Below are positions 1 to 5,402 of a stretch of 20,394 nucleotides of DNA, one piece after another (the first letter of the stretch is position 1; each line of letters starts with the position of its first letter). A program made the position numbers and the translations under genes. The DNA is from an uncultured Eisenbergiella sp. GTDB lineage: Bacteria; Bacillota; Clostridia; Lachnospirales; Lachnospiraceae. The DNA is taken from assembly GCA_948960675.1 (NCBI GenBank), contig CARDPF010000017.1, positions 1 to 20,394 on the forward strand, in the 5' to 3' direction. The notes beneath the pieces are model-generated. The model made no database searches. It saw only the letters and a program-made list of their open reading frames with translations, and had not been told where the DNA came from.

Positions 1-18
1 CGTGTGCTCTTCCGATCT
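1..18 (+). other. Illumina adapter remnant at contig edge
   Basis: The first 18 bases, CGTGTGCTCTTCCGATCT, are identical to the 3' end of the Illumina TruSeq read-2 adapter. They are library sequence left by incomplete trimming, not genomic DNA. Genomic sequence probably starts at about position 19, so the assembly ends here for technical reasons. Confidence 0.95.
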
Positions 19-50
19 AAATTAATTGATTTCCGTGGGTAGCGGCGGTC

Positions 51-509
51 TTACCTTGCAGGCCGCAAGGTGCCCAGGGCCATGTTGGAATTGTGGTAGG
101 CGGGGTCGTTTGTGACGTCTTCGAGGAACCAGTCGGGTGGAAGGAAGGCGTTGGCTTCGTCTACGGTGGGAAATTCCACTTCCGCAAGGATCAGGGGGGC
201 GATGGGGGGATCAAAGACGTCCAGTTCAATGGTATAGGCGCCATGGGGGATCCGGTAGCGTCTTTTGGAGAGGACAAGGCCGTCGGCTTTGGCTTTCAAG
301 TGTTCGTAGGAGGGGCGGTTTAGGGGAAGGTTATATTCTTCCCGGACAAGCAGCCCCTTTCCTTTATAGGTCATATAATATGCGTCGTCCTGACGGCGCA
401 CCCGGACGACGGGGTCTTTGTTTAAATAGGCCTGTTCGATTTGGTGGAAGGGATAAGCTTCCAAATTTTCCGGCAGCTGTTTAATGGTAAATTTACGTTC
501 GATTTCCAT
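51..509 (-). CDS. CYTH domain-containing protein (triphosphate tunnel family)
   Basis: 152 residues. The protein begins with the CYTH signature ExExK (MEIERKF, residues 1-7), whose acidic and basic side chains line the tunnel that binds a triphosphate and divalent metal. Further charged strands fit the eight-strand tunnel fold: VRVRR, YYMTYKG, REEYNLP, KRRYRIP, YTIELDVF and LAEVEFPT. The length fits small stand-alone bacterial CYTH proteins, some of which are inorganic tripolyphosphatases; the substrate here is unknown. An in-frame ATG 15 codons upstream exists, but the start at 509 places the family motif at the N-terminus and has an AAAGGA site about 8 bases upstream. It is transcribed alone and divergently from the DJ-1 gene, with a good sigma-A promoter at 545-574. 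The stop lies about 30 bases from the adapter-bearing contig end, so its downstream neighbour is unknown. Confidence 0.88.
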   Translation of the reverse strand: MEIERKFTIKQLPENLEAYPFHQIEQAYLNKDPVVRVRRQDDAYYMTYKGKGLLVREEYNLPLNRPSYEHLKAKADGLVLSKRRYRIPHGAYTIELDVFDPPIAPLILAEVEFPTVDEANAFLPPDWFLEDVTNDPAYHNSNMALGTLRPAR

Positions 510-544
510 GTCCGGTTTCCTTTCTGCGTATTCATTTTGTGCTA

Positions 545-574
545 ATTGTATCATAAAAATCTATTTTTGTGCAA
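545..574 (-). promoter_or_regulatory. Sigma-A-type promoter for the CYTH gene
   Basis: On the minus strand TTGCAC (569-574) and TACAAT (545-550) are separated by 18 bases, and TGA directly before the -10 gives a partial extended -10. Transcription should start near 538, giving a leader of about 30 bases. The same AT-rich 555-625 stretch lies between the two divergent genes. Confidence 0.6.
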
Positions 575-602
575 ATCTTTATAAAGAATTCATATTTTCC
601 CC

Positions 603-631
603 TTTAAAGTTTACACAAAATCTGGTATGAT
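603..631 (+). promoter_or_regulatory. Possible promoter for the DJ-1/CBS gene pair
   Basis: TTTAAA (603-608), a 17-base spacer and an extended -10 TGG-TATGAT (623-631) point towards the DJ-1 gene. A second -10-like TATAAT lies at 671-676, but its best -35 (TTGCAA, 650-655) is only 15 bases away. Either would give a leader of roughly 130-175 bases. The leader contains short GC-rich inverted repeats around 714-740 (for example ACCGG/CCGGT) of unclear meaning. Confidence 0.4.
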
Positions 632-812
632 AAAAGTACGGTAAGGTTCTTGCAAGAAGGCTTTACGGAATATAATGATTGTATCAGGATAATCTTTGCA
701 GGCTGTTGTTTGGTGGCACGGCAGACCGGTGCCTGCCGGTTTGGCTGACATAATCCATTGGGCATAGGCTTTCATGGTTTGTCCGGCATACGGGGAAAGG
801 CCGGGTGATTTT

Positions 813-1364
813 ATGGTGAAGGCAGGAGTGTTTTTTGCGGAAGGATATGAGGAGATAGAAGCGCTCACTGTCGTGGATTTATGCAGGCGCGCCGGTATGG
901 AAGTAAGCATGGTGGCGGTCGGGGACGACAGGACGGTAACCGGTTCCCACAACATTGCGGTACAGATGGACCAGACGGTTTCGGAAGCGGATTTTGACAG
1001 TTTTGACATTTTGGTTTTGCCTGGCGGTATGCCGGGTACGAGGAATTTGGAGAACTGTGAACGCCTGATGGAGGAACTGGACCGCTTTTACCGGGAGGAA
1101 AGATGGATTGCGGCGATCTGCGCGGCACCGAGTATTTTCGGACACAGGGGGTATCTGCAGGGGAAGAAAGCGACGGCCTATCCGTCTTTTACAGGACATT
1201 TGGAGGGGGCGGATGTAGTAGCGCAGCCCGCAGTCTGTGACGGCAATGTGATTACGGGACAGGGAATGGGAGCGGCGATTGCGTTTGGACTACTCATCGT
1301 GGAGAAGCTGCTTTCCCGTCAGGCGGCCGCAGAGTTGTCAGGAAACATTGTTTACGAAAGGTAG
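813..1364 (+). CDS. DJ-1/PfpI family protein (YajL/ThiJ-like)
   Basis: 183 residues, the normal size for a single-domain DJ-1 family protein. The nucleophile elbow AAICAAPS places the reactive cysteine at residue 103, and the conserved acidic partner is E16 in GYEEIEA. The Rossmann-like start (VKAGVFFAEGYEEIEA) and the VLPGGMPG turn near residues 68-75 are also typical. Relatives act as glyoxalase III or deglycase-type enzymes or oxidative-stress chaperones, and annotations often read 4-methyl-5(B-hydroxyethyl)-thiazole monophosphate biosynthesis. The exact activity here is not known. A start 13 codons earlier is possible, but ATG 813 begins the first beta strand as in relatives and follows a GGGGAAAGG stretch. 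The CBS-domain gene begins 14 bases downstream, so the two are probably co-transcribed. Confidence 0.9.
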   Translation: MVKAGVFFAEGYEEIEALTVVDLCRRAGMEVSMVAVGDDRTVTGSHNIAVQMDQTVSEADFDSFDILVLPGGMPGTRNLENCERLMEELDRFYREERWIAAICAAPSIFGHRGYLQGKKATAYPSFTGHLEGADVVAQPAVCDGNVITGQGMGAAIAFGLLIVEKLLSRQAAAELSGNIVYER

Positions 1365-1378
1365 CGGATTGGATTGAC

Positions 1379-1810
1379 ATGAACATACTGTTTTTTTTGA
1401 CACCCAAGAGCGAAGTCGCCTATGTGCGTGAGGACGATACGCTGCGGCAGGCGCTGGAGAAAATGGAACATCATGGCTATGCGGCGGTGCCGCTGTTGTC
1501 TACAGACGGCAGGTACATAGGGACGCTGACGGATGGGGATGTGCTTTGGGGACTGCGCCGCCGGGGGTTTCCCGATATGAGGGAGATGGAAGAGATCTCC
1601 GTCATGGGGATCCCGAGACATTATGACAATAAGCCGGTTTATGCCAATGAAAACATGGAAGGGCTTTTGGAGAAAGTAACGGGACAGAATTTCGTCCCGG
1701 TGGTGGATGACGATAAGGTTTTTATCGGTATCGTCACGCGGCGGGATGTCATTCAGTACCTTGCCCGTCAGAGACGGGAGGAAACCATGAGAAAGGCTGT
1801 TGCACGTTAA
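1379..1810 (+). CDS. Small protein with a tandem CBS-domain pair
   Basis: 143 residues made almost entirely of two CBS motifs (about residues 10-62 and 75-135). Typical pieces are YAAVPLLSTDGRYIGTLTDGD in the first and FVPVVDDDKVFIGIVTRRDV in the second. CBS pairs form a Bateman module that binds adenosine nucleotides. In Firmicutes, stand-alone pairs of this size include the c-di-AMP-binding DarB/CbpB proteins. That is the most attractive parallel, but the ligand cannot be read from the sequence. No fused catalytic or transporter domain is present. The ribosome site is weak (GGATTG just upstream of ATG), suggesting coupling to the preceding DJ-1 gene 14 bases away. The last seven codons and the stop lie inside a perfect terminator hairpin. 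Confidence 0.85.
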   Translation: MNILFFLTPKSEVAYVREDDTLRQALEKMEHHGYAAVPLLSTDGRYIGTLTDGDVLWGLRRRGFPDMREMEEISVMGIPRHYDNKPVYANENMEGLLEKVTGQNFVPVVDDDKVFIGIVTRRDVIQYLARQRREETMRKAVAR

Positions 1811-1828
1811 GTGCAACAGCCTTTTGCT
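1792..1828. terminator. Bidirectional intrinsic terminator overlapping a stop codon
   Basis: A perfect 14-bp stem (1792-1805 with 1811-1824) closes a 5-base loop, GTTAA. The plus strand runs into CTTTTG; the minus strand reads AAAGGCTGTTGCAC-loop-GTGCAACAGCCTTT then CTC. It lies between the converging CBS gene and spore protein gene and can end transcription from both. The CBS stop codon TAA (1808-1810) is within the loop. Confidence 0.88.
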
Positions 1829-1840
1829 GTAAGAGCAGAT

Positions 1841-2050
1841 TTATTTCATTTCTTCTTCCTGCTTCTTGATCATCCTGCGGACCATTTCGCCGCCGATGGA
1901 ACCGGCCTCTTTGGACGTCAGGTCGCCGTTATAGCCTTCCTTTAAGTTTACACCCAGTTCGGAAGCCACTTCGGTCTTGAATCTGTCCATAGCTGCCTTT
2001 GCTTCAGGAACCTCTACTCTATTGGAAGATTTACCAGAAGAATTAGCCAT
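1841..2050 (-). CDS. Alpha/beta-type small acid-soluble spore protein
   Basis: 69 residues, the usual size of the family that coats and protects DNA in the dormant spore. The N-terminal motif FKTEVASELGV contains the expected cleavage site of the germination protease GPR (between Glu and Val), and the second family motif GYNGDLTSKEAGSIGGEMV is intact. The tail is lysine- and glutamate-rich. The start is set by a strong GGAGGTG site (2058-2064) 7 bases upstream of ATG. It is a single gene on the minus strand with a sigma-G/F-type promoter at 2211-2239 and an unusually structured leader of about 150 bases. The terminator at 1792-1828 lies just after its stop. The gene shows that the organism belongs to an endospore-forming lineage. 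Confidence 0.96.
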   Translation of the reverse strand: MANSSGKSSNRVEVPEAKAAMDRFKTEVASELGVNLKEGYNGDLTSKEAGSIGGEMVRRMIKKQEEEMK

Positions 2051-2121
2051 TTTTATTCACCTCCATAACGTTTGGTTTTTGTTTTATGGCTGCGTCCAGT
2101 ATAAAAACTGTCTGCCTGCCG

Positions 2122-2206
2122 CAAGATAAGCGTTGACGTTTTCGCTTACCTTAGCGGCTCTGCAGATGCCTTTACCGGTTCGCGTTTTTTGTCATCACTT
2201 ATCTTG
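2122..2206 (-). other. Candidate structured 5' leader RNA of the spore protein gene
   Basis: On the minus-strand transcript a 9-bp outer stem (CAAGATAAG 2206-2198 with CTTATCTTG 2130-2122) is extended past a small internal loop by TGAC/GTCA. Inside come CGC/GCG and ACC/GGT pairs and a GGC/GCC hairpin around TCTGCAGA. GCCGC (2158-2154) in the inner part could also pair with GCGGC (2122-2118) just after the outer stem, an alternative or pseudoknot contact. The predicted transcription start falls at about 2203-2206, so the mRNA would begin in this hairpin. I do not recognise it as a known riboswitch class. No T-tract follows it directly, so it does not look like a terminator. The start codon is about 70 bases downstream. 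Confidence 0.45.
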
Positions 2207-2210
2207 ACCT

Positions 2211-2239
2211 TAGTATGTACCCCGCTTTTTAAATTATTA
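2211..2239 (-). promoter_or_regulatory. Sigma-G/sigma-F-type forespore promoter
   Basis: The minus strand carries CATACTA (2217-2211), a full match to the CATnnTA -10 of forespore sigma factors. A 17-base spacer separates it from TAATA (2239-2235), which matches the GHATR -35 at four of five positions. This fits the forespore-specific expression expected of the spore protein gene downstream. Confidence 0.7.
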
Positions 2240-2295
2240 TGGTATTTCATGGAAAAAACATTACATCCATAATGCATCCGCCGGGCTTTGGGCAT

Positions 2296-2526
2296 CGTGT
2301 CCGCAGGCGCGCCCTATCCCCGGCCGGTTTGTTCCGCATGGTTGCATGCAGACGGTGCAATTTTCCAAAACACCGTCCCATTCCTGCCGGAAAACGCGGA
2401 CTGTTTGAGCGTAGCGAGTTCCCGCGTTTTTCGGCAGGAATGGGACGGCGTTTTGGTGAAATTCCCCGTTCTGCATGTGGACATGCGGAACAAACCGGCC
2501 GGGGATAGGGCACGCCTGCGGACACG
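2296..2526. repeat. 231-bp near-perfect palindrome (MITE/REP-like hairpin element)
   Basis: The two halves are inverted copies. The outer 45 bases (2296-2340 with 2482-2526) differ at one position. A more diverged middle of about 25 bases follows. The inner 35 bases (2365-2399 with 2422-2456) differ at two positions. A 22-base centre (2400-2421) contains GAGCGTAGCGAG. No transposase or credible coding sequence is present; the open frames here mirror each other on both strands, as a palindrome dictates. It lies 18 bases beyond the stop of the importer ATPase gene and upstream of the spore gene promoter, so as RNA it may also terminate or stabilise the importer transcript. I saw no second copy in this window. 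Confidence 0.85.
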
Positions 2527-2544
2527 GCGCAAAGCAATGGGGAT

Positions 2545-3150
2545 TCAGGGAAGGCTGGGGGAGCGGGGAAGAAAAATGGTTTGTGTCTGTAAAAGCGAGG
2601 CGTCCACAGGTTCATGTCCTGCGAGGATCAGAAGTTTATTTTTGGTGGTTTTTTGGATGAGGCGCATGGCATCCGCTTTGCAGGCGTTGTCCAGTCCGGC
2701 GAAGGGTTCGTCCATAATATAGAAGTCGGCTGGGATAAGGAGGGCGCGCAGGATGGCCAGCCGCCGCTTCATACCGCCGGAAAACTGGCGGACAGGGCAG
2801 GTGAGGCTGTCTTTTGGCAAAAGTGCGGAAAGCTTTAGGGTCAATTCCGGGTCTGTTAAGCGGTTTCCGGCCACAAAGCGGATATTTTGCAGGGCGTTGC
2901 AGTCCTCCAAAAGCCTGTTTTCCTGAAATACCACGGATGCCCTAAAAAAGCCGGGATCTTTTAGGACGGAGCCAAAGTCGGGTTTTTCCAGACCCAAAAG
3001 AAGACGCAAAACGGTGGTTTTGCCGGCCCCGGAGGGCGCACAGAGACTATAGGCGTGGCCGTCCAAAAAATGCAGGTCAAGGCCGGATAGGACCTGTTTT
3101 GTGCCGTAGCTTTTGGATACCTTTTGAAAGATGATTTTGGGGGGATGCAT
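2545..3150 (-). CDS. ABC importer ATP-binding protein (NitT/TauT/SsuB-like)
   Basis: 201 residues, shorter than the roughly 240-260 of SsuB/TauB relatives, mainly at the C-terminus. All nucleotide-binding motifs are present: Walker A APSGAGKT (residues 38-45, first glycine replaced by alanine), Q-loop Q76 in VFQENR, signature FSGGMKRR (123-130), Walker B FYIMDEP (143-149, catalytic E148) and switch histidine H179. It should power the permease encoded just upstream. ATG 3150 has AAAGGAG (3161-3167) 10 bases upstream. It is the third and last gene of the minus-strand operon, 105 bases after the permease; that gap holds no convincing gene. The substrate is unknown; the family carries nitrate, sulfonates, taurine or pyrimidine precursors. 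Confidence 0.88.
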   Translation of the reverse strand: MHPPKIIFQKVSKSYGTKQVLSGLDLHFLDGHAYSLCAPSGAGKTTVLRLLLGLEKPDFGSVLKDPGFFRASVVFQENRLLEDCNALQNIRFVAGNRLTDPELTLKLSALLPKDSLTCPVRQFSGGMKRRLAILRALLIPADFYIMDEPFAGLDNACKADAMRLIQKTTKNKLLILAGHEPVDASLLQTQTIFLPRSPSLP

Positions 3151-3255
3151 CGTTGCTGTACTCCTTTAAGGAAAAATGTCGGCGGCTTTTGGAATGCGGT
3201 AACAGTTTGGCCATAATCTGGCGAAGGCAAAATCGTGCCCTGTGCGCTTTCTTTG

Positions 3256-4002
3256 TCAAAATCGTTTGCATAAGTTGTGCAGGAGGACCAAGAACAGTTT
3301 TTCAAAAAGAAAACTCATCAGGATCACGACCAGCGTCCAGGCAAACAGGTTCTGGGGACTTAAATAGATTTTGGAAAGATAGAGCCCTTCCCCCACAGAG
3401 CTGTCCGGGACGCCGATCACCTCGGCGGCAACGCCGGATTTAAATGCAATCCCTGCGCAGGTCCGGCAGGCGTTTCGCAGGTGCGGATACAAAAAAGGAC
3501 GGTATAAGTAGAAAGTTTTTCGGGAAAGTGGGACAAAAAATACCTGTGCCGTCTCCAAAAGCTGCGGGTCAATGGATTTGAGCCCGGCAAGGGTGTGAAT
3601 GTGAATGACCGGATAAACGGTCAGGAAGCTGATACACACGGATAAATTCCGGGAACCGATCCAAAGCAGGGCGAGGATGACAAAGGAGGCCACCGGAACG
3701 GATTTGATCAGCTGGATGGGCGGGGCGAGAAGGCTGTCCAGAAAAGGAAAAGCAAAGGAAAAAAAACCGGTACAGAGTCCTGTCAAAAAGGCCAGAAAAA
3801 AACCGGCGCATATCCGGAAAAAAGAAAATGCAGCCGCTTTCCAAAACGCGGAGGTGCAAAAGAGCCCTGCCAGCGCCCGCAGGGTCTGCAGGGGGCCCGC
3901 AAACAGGATTTTGTTTGGAACCAAGAAAGCAAAAAGCTGCCACAGGGCGAGCCAAAACAGAAAAATGCAGATTTTTTGGGGACGGTATTGGCGGGTTTTC
4001 AT
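3256..4002 (-). CDS. ABC importer permease (SsuC/TauC-like)
   Basis: 248 residues with about six hydrophobic segments, near residues 11-28, 54-85, 102-116, 120-140 and 218-242, as in BPD-type inner-membrane permeases. The cytoplasmic coupling loop is recognisable at residues 144-173 (DPQLLETAQ...RPFLYP), but the glycine usually found in the EAA---G motif is not evident (phenylalanine occupies its place). The open frame continues upstream to 4200, into the substrate-binding protein gene in another frame. ATG 4002 is the better start: it follows an AAAAGGAG site and leaves a 25-base gap after the binding protein stop. Together with the lipoprotein and ATPase it forms a complete importer. The substrate is not deducible. 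Confidence 0.85.
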   Translation of the reverse strand: MKTRQYRPQKICIFLFWLALWQLFAFLVPNKILFAGPLQTLRALAGLFCTSAFWKAAAFSFFRICAGFFLAFLTGLCTGFFSFAFPFLDSLLAPPIQLIKSVPVASFVILALLWIGSRNLSVCISFLTVYPVIHIHTLAGLKSIDPQLLETAQVFFVPLSRKTFYLYRPFLYPHLRNACRTCAGIAFKSGVAAEVIGVPDSSVGEGLYLSKIYLSPQNLFAWTLVVILMSFLFEKLFLVLLHNLCKRF

Positions 4003-4027
4003 GGAAGCGAAACTCCTTTTTAGGAAA

Positions 4028-5050
4028 CTAAGGCATATAATAAAAATCGTCATCCGGCAGGGCGTCGCCGACGGAAGCCGGATTTTGCGCATAGAGGATC
4101 TGCAAATAGCCTTCCAATGCTTCCCGGCAGTCTTTTCCGGAAAGGAAAGTGATATTACAATAAGGAAGGGCTTTTTTCGCAATGGAAGCATCTGCCACAA
4201 TGCCGGTATCGGCGATCAGGGCCGCAGCGCTGTCCGGGTCGTCTGCCGTAAAACGGATGGACGCCTCATGCTCCGTTAAAAAAAGGTTTATCAGGTCCGG
4301 GTGTGCGGCCAGAAAGTCGCGGTTTGCCACGGTTACACCCGTCACAAGGCGGCCGGGATTTTCCTCGGTCCGGTAGGCGTCCCACACCTGCGCAAGGTCT
4401 AGGACAAGCGAAAGTTCACTGTTTTGGGCAAGGGCGGCTGTGGCGAAGGGCTGCGGAAGCAGGCCGATGGCATCCGGGTTTTGGGCGAGGATGGAGGCAA
4501 CCTCTGCGGCCTCGGATTTAAATTCCAGTGATACGTCATCCGGTGAAAGCCCGGACACTTCCAGAAGATACCGCAGGGCATACTCCGGGGTGGTGCCCTT
4601 TCCGGGCAGGTAGACGGTCTTACCGCGCAGGCTTCCCAGACCGTCCCCCAAAGGGGCGGCGGATACCAGATACAAAACGCCCAGCGTGTTGACGTCTATG
4701 ACGGAAATGGCTTTTGGGGTTTTCTGGTAAAGGATGGCGGCCGCATTGGCGGGCAGCAGGGCGATATCCAACTGCCCCGAAGCCGTCAGGGCGGTCAGCT
4801 CGTCCGCTGCCGTCACCATGGTGAAATCATACCTGTGATCGCTGCTTTTAGGCCCGGCGTCCTGCATCAGCTTCACCAGTCCCATGGTGGTGGGGCCTTT
4901 TAACCCGCCTATCCGCACGATCGTGTCCGGTGATGGTTTTTGGGCGGCATCCTGTTTCGTACCACAGCCGAAAAAGGCGGCGGTACCACAGAGCAGCAAA
5001 AGAAGAAAAAGCGCAATGCCGTGTTTTGGTGTTTTATGAAATGGGTGCAT
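4028..5050 (-). CDS. ABC transporter substrate-binding lipoprotein (NitT/TauT family)
   Basis: 340 residues. The N-terminus has a short basic region, a hydrophobic stretch (residues 12-27) and a lipobox ending FFGC, with C29 as the likely lipidated cysteine, so it is probably anchored outside the membrane. The mature part resembles NrtA/SsuA/TauA-type binding proteins: VRIGGLKGPTTMGLVKLM near residue 45, LDIALLPANAAAILYQK, a second lobe with GKTVYLPGKGTTPEYALRYL, and DAIGLLPQPFATAAL. ATG 5050 has GAGGGAT about 8 bases upstream. It is the first gene of the operon; the permease and ATPase genes follow. A strong sigma-A promoter and an operator-like inverted repeat lie upstream. The ligand is unknown. 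Confidence 0.88.
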   Translation of the reverse strand: MHPFHKTPKHGIALFLLLLLCGTAAFFGCGTKQDAAQKPSPDTIVRIGGLKGPTTMGLVKLMQDAGPKSSDHRYDFTMVTAADELTALTASGQLDIALLPANAAAILYQKTPKAISVIDVNTLGVLYLVSAAPLGDGLGSLRGKTVYLPGKGTTPEYALRYLLEVSGLSPDDVSLEFKSEAAEVASILAQNPDAIGLLPQPFATAALAQNSELSLVLDLAQVWDAYRTEENPGRLVTGVTVANRDFLAAHPDLINLFLTEHEASIRFTADDPDSAAALIADTGIVADASIAKKALPYCNITFLSGKDCREALEGYLQILYAQNPASVGDALPDDDFYYMP

Positions 5051-5098
5051 AGGATATCCCTCGCGTCAGGTCGCATATTACATGAAAGAGCCGCTATT

Positions 5099-5127
5099 AC
5101 TATAGCACAGAGGAGGAGGGAAGTCAA
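5099..5127 (-). promoter_or_regulatory. Strong sigma-A promoter of the importer operon
   Basis: Minus strand TTGACT (5127-5122), exactly 17 bases, then TATAGT (5104-5099), with TGC before the -10 (extended -10). The predicted start at about 5092 gives a leader of roughly 40 bases before the lipoprotein gene. Confidence 0.8.
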
Positions 5128-5149
5128 AAATTTCGTATTCCCTTGTCAT

Positions 5150-5176
5150 ACCTGTTGTACTAGACTGACAACAGGT
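5150..5176. promoter_or_regulatory. Operator-like inverted repeat upstream of the importer promoter
   Basis: ACCTGTTGT (5150-5158) and ACAACAGGT (5168-5176) are perfect 9-base inverted arms around GACTAG-type centre ACTAGACTG. The site begins 22 bases upstream of the importer -35 and lies between the two divergent operons. No T-tract follows on either strand. The TTGTACTAGAC core recalls GntR/HutC-type operators, but the regulator is not in the window. Confidence 0.45.
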
Positions 5177-5203
5177 GAGCCTTAGCTGTAACAGACGGTA
5201 ATG

Positions 5204-5221
5204 GATACGCACGATACGCAC
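5204..5221 (+). repeat. Two tandem copies of a 9-base repeat
   Basis: GATACGCAC occurs twice back to back (5204-5212 and 5213-5221), between the importer operator site and the tig promoter. It could be a pair of half-sites for a regulator or chance; nothing else supports a function. Confidence 0.3.
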
Positions 5222-5240
5222 CGCAGCCGCTAAAAAAAGC

Positions 5241-5269
5241 TGGTATTTTGGGAATATCTATGCTATAAT
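5241..5269 (+). promoter_or_regulatory. tig: Extended -10 promoter of the tig-clpP-clpX operon
   Basis: A perfect TATAAT (5264-5269) is preceded by TGC, an extended -10. At 17 bases upstream the -35 is poor (TGGTAT, 5241-5246), as is common for extended -10 promoters. Transcription should start near 5276, leaving a leader of about 127 bases. No CIRCE element is visible. Confidence 0.65.
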
Positions 5270-5275
5270 CGTAAA

Positions 5276-5344
5276 ATGACTGTGGGTATGCCCTGTCGGG
5301 AAAAGGAATGAACGGCAAAATGTATAAAAAGAAACGACAGTCAT
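5276..5344 (+). other. Possible 5'-end stem in the tig mRNA leader
   Basis: ATGACTGT (5276-5283) is fully complementary to ACAGTCAT (5337-5344), enclosing 53 bases that include a small CCC/GGG hairpin (5291-5300). The 5' arm begins at the predicted transcription start. It could protect the mRNA from 5' decay or be regulatory. The eight-base pairing could also be chance. Confidence 0.35.
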
Positions 5345-5402
5345 ATCCTTTTTGAGAGAGATCAAAAAATATCACAAATGAAATACGAGGAGGATGCAGA
5401 GC

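Noticed and set aside
2239..2722. Several overlapping open frames on both strands, 60-140 codons
   Set aside because: They are by-products of the GC-rich 231-bp palindrome: frames on opposite strands give nearly the same peptide (for example RRRALSPAGLFRM on both). They lack ribosome sites and some run antisense into the ABC ATPase gene.
3077..3271. 64-codon minus-strand frame in the permease-ATPase gap
   Set aside because: It overlaps the start of the ATPase gene in another frame, has no clear Shine-Dalgarno and no recognisable features.
4003..4200. 66-residue N-terminal extension of the permease
   Set aside because: It lies inside the substrate-binding protein gene in another frame. ATG 4002 has a good ribosome site and gives the normal permease length.
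5357..5378. CtsR-like heptads upstream of tig (GATCAAA, AAA, TATCACA)
   Set aside because: The first half matches the GGTCAAA heptad at six of seven positions, but the second only at four, and the site is about 90 bases downstream of the predicted promoter. Too weak to call heat-shock control.
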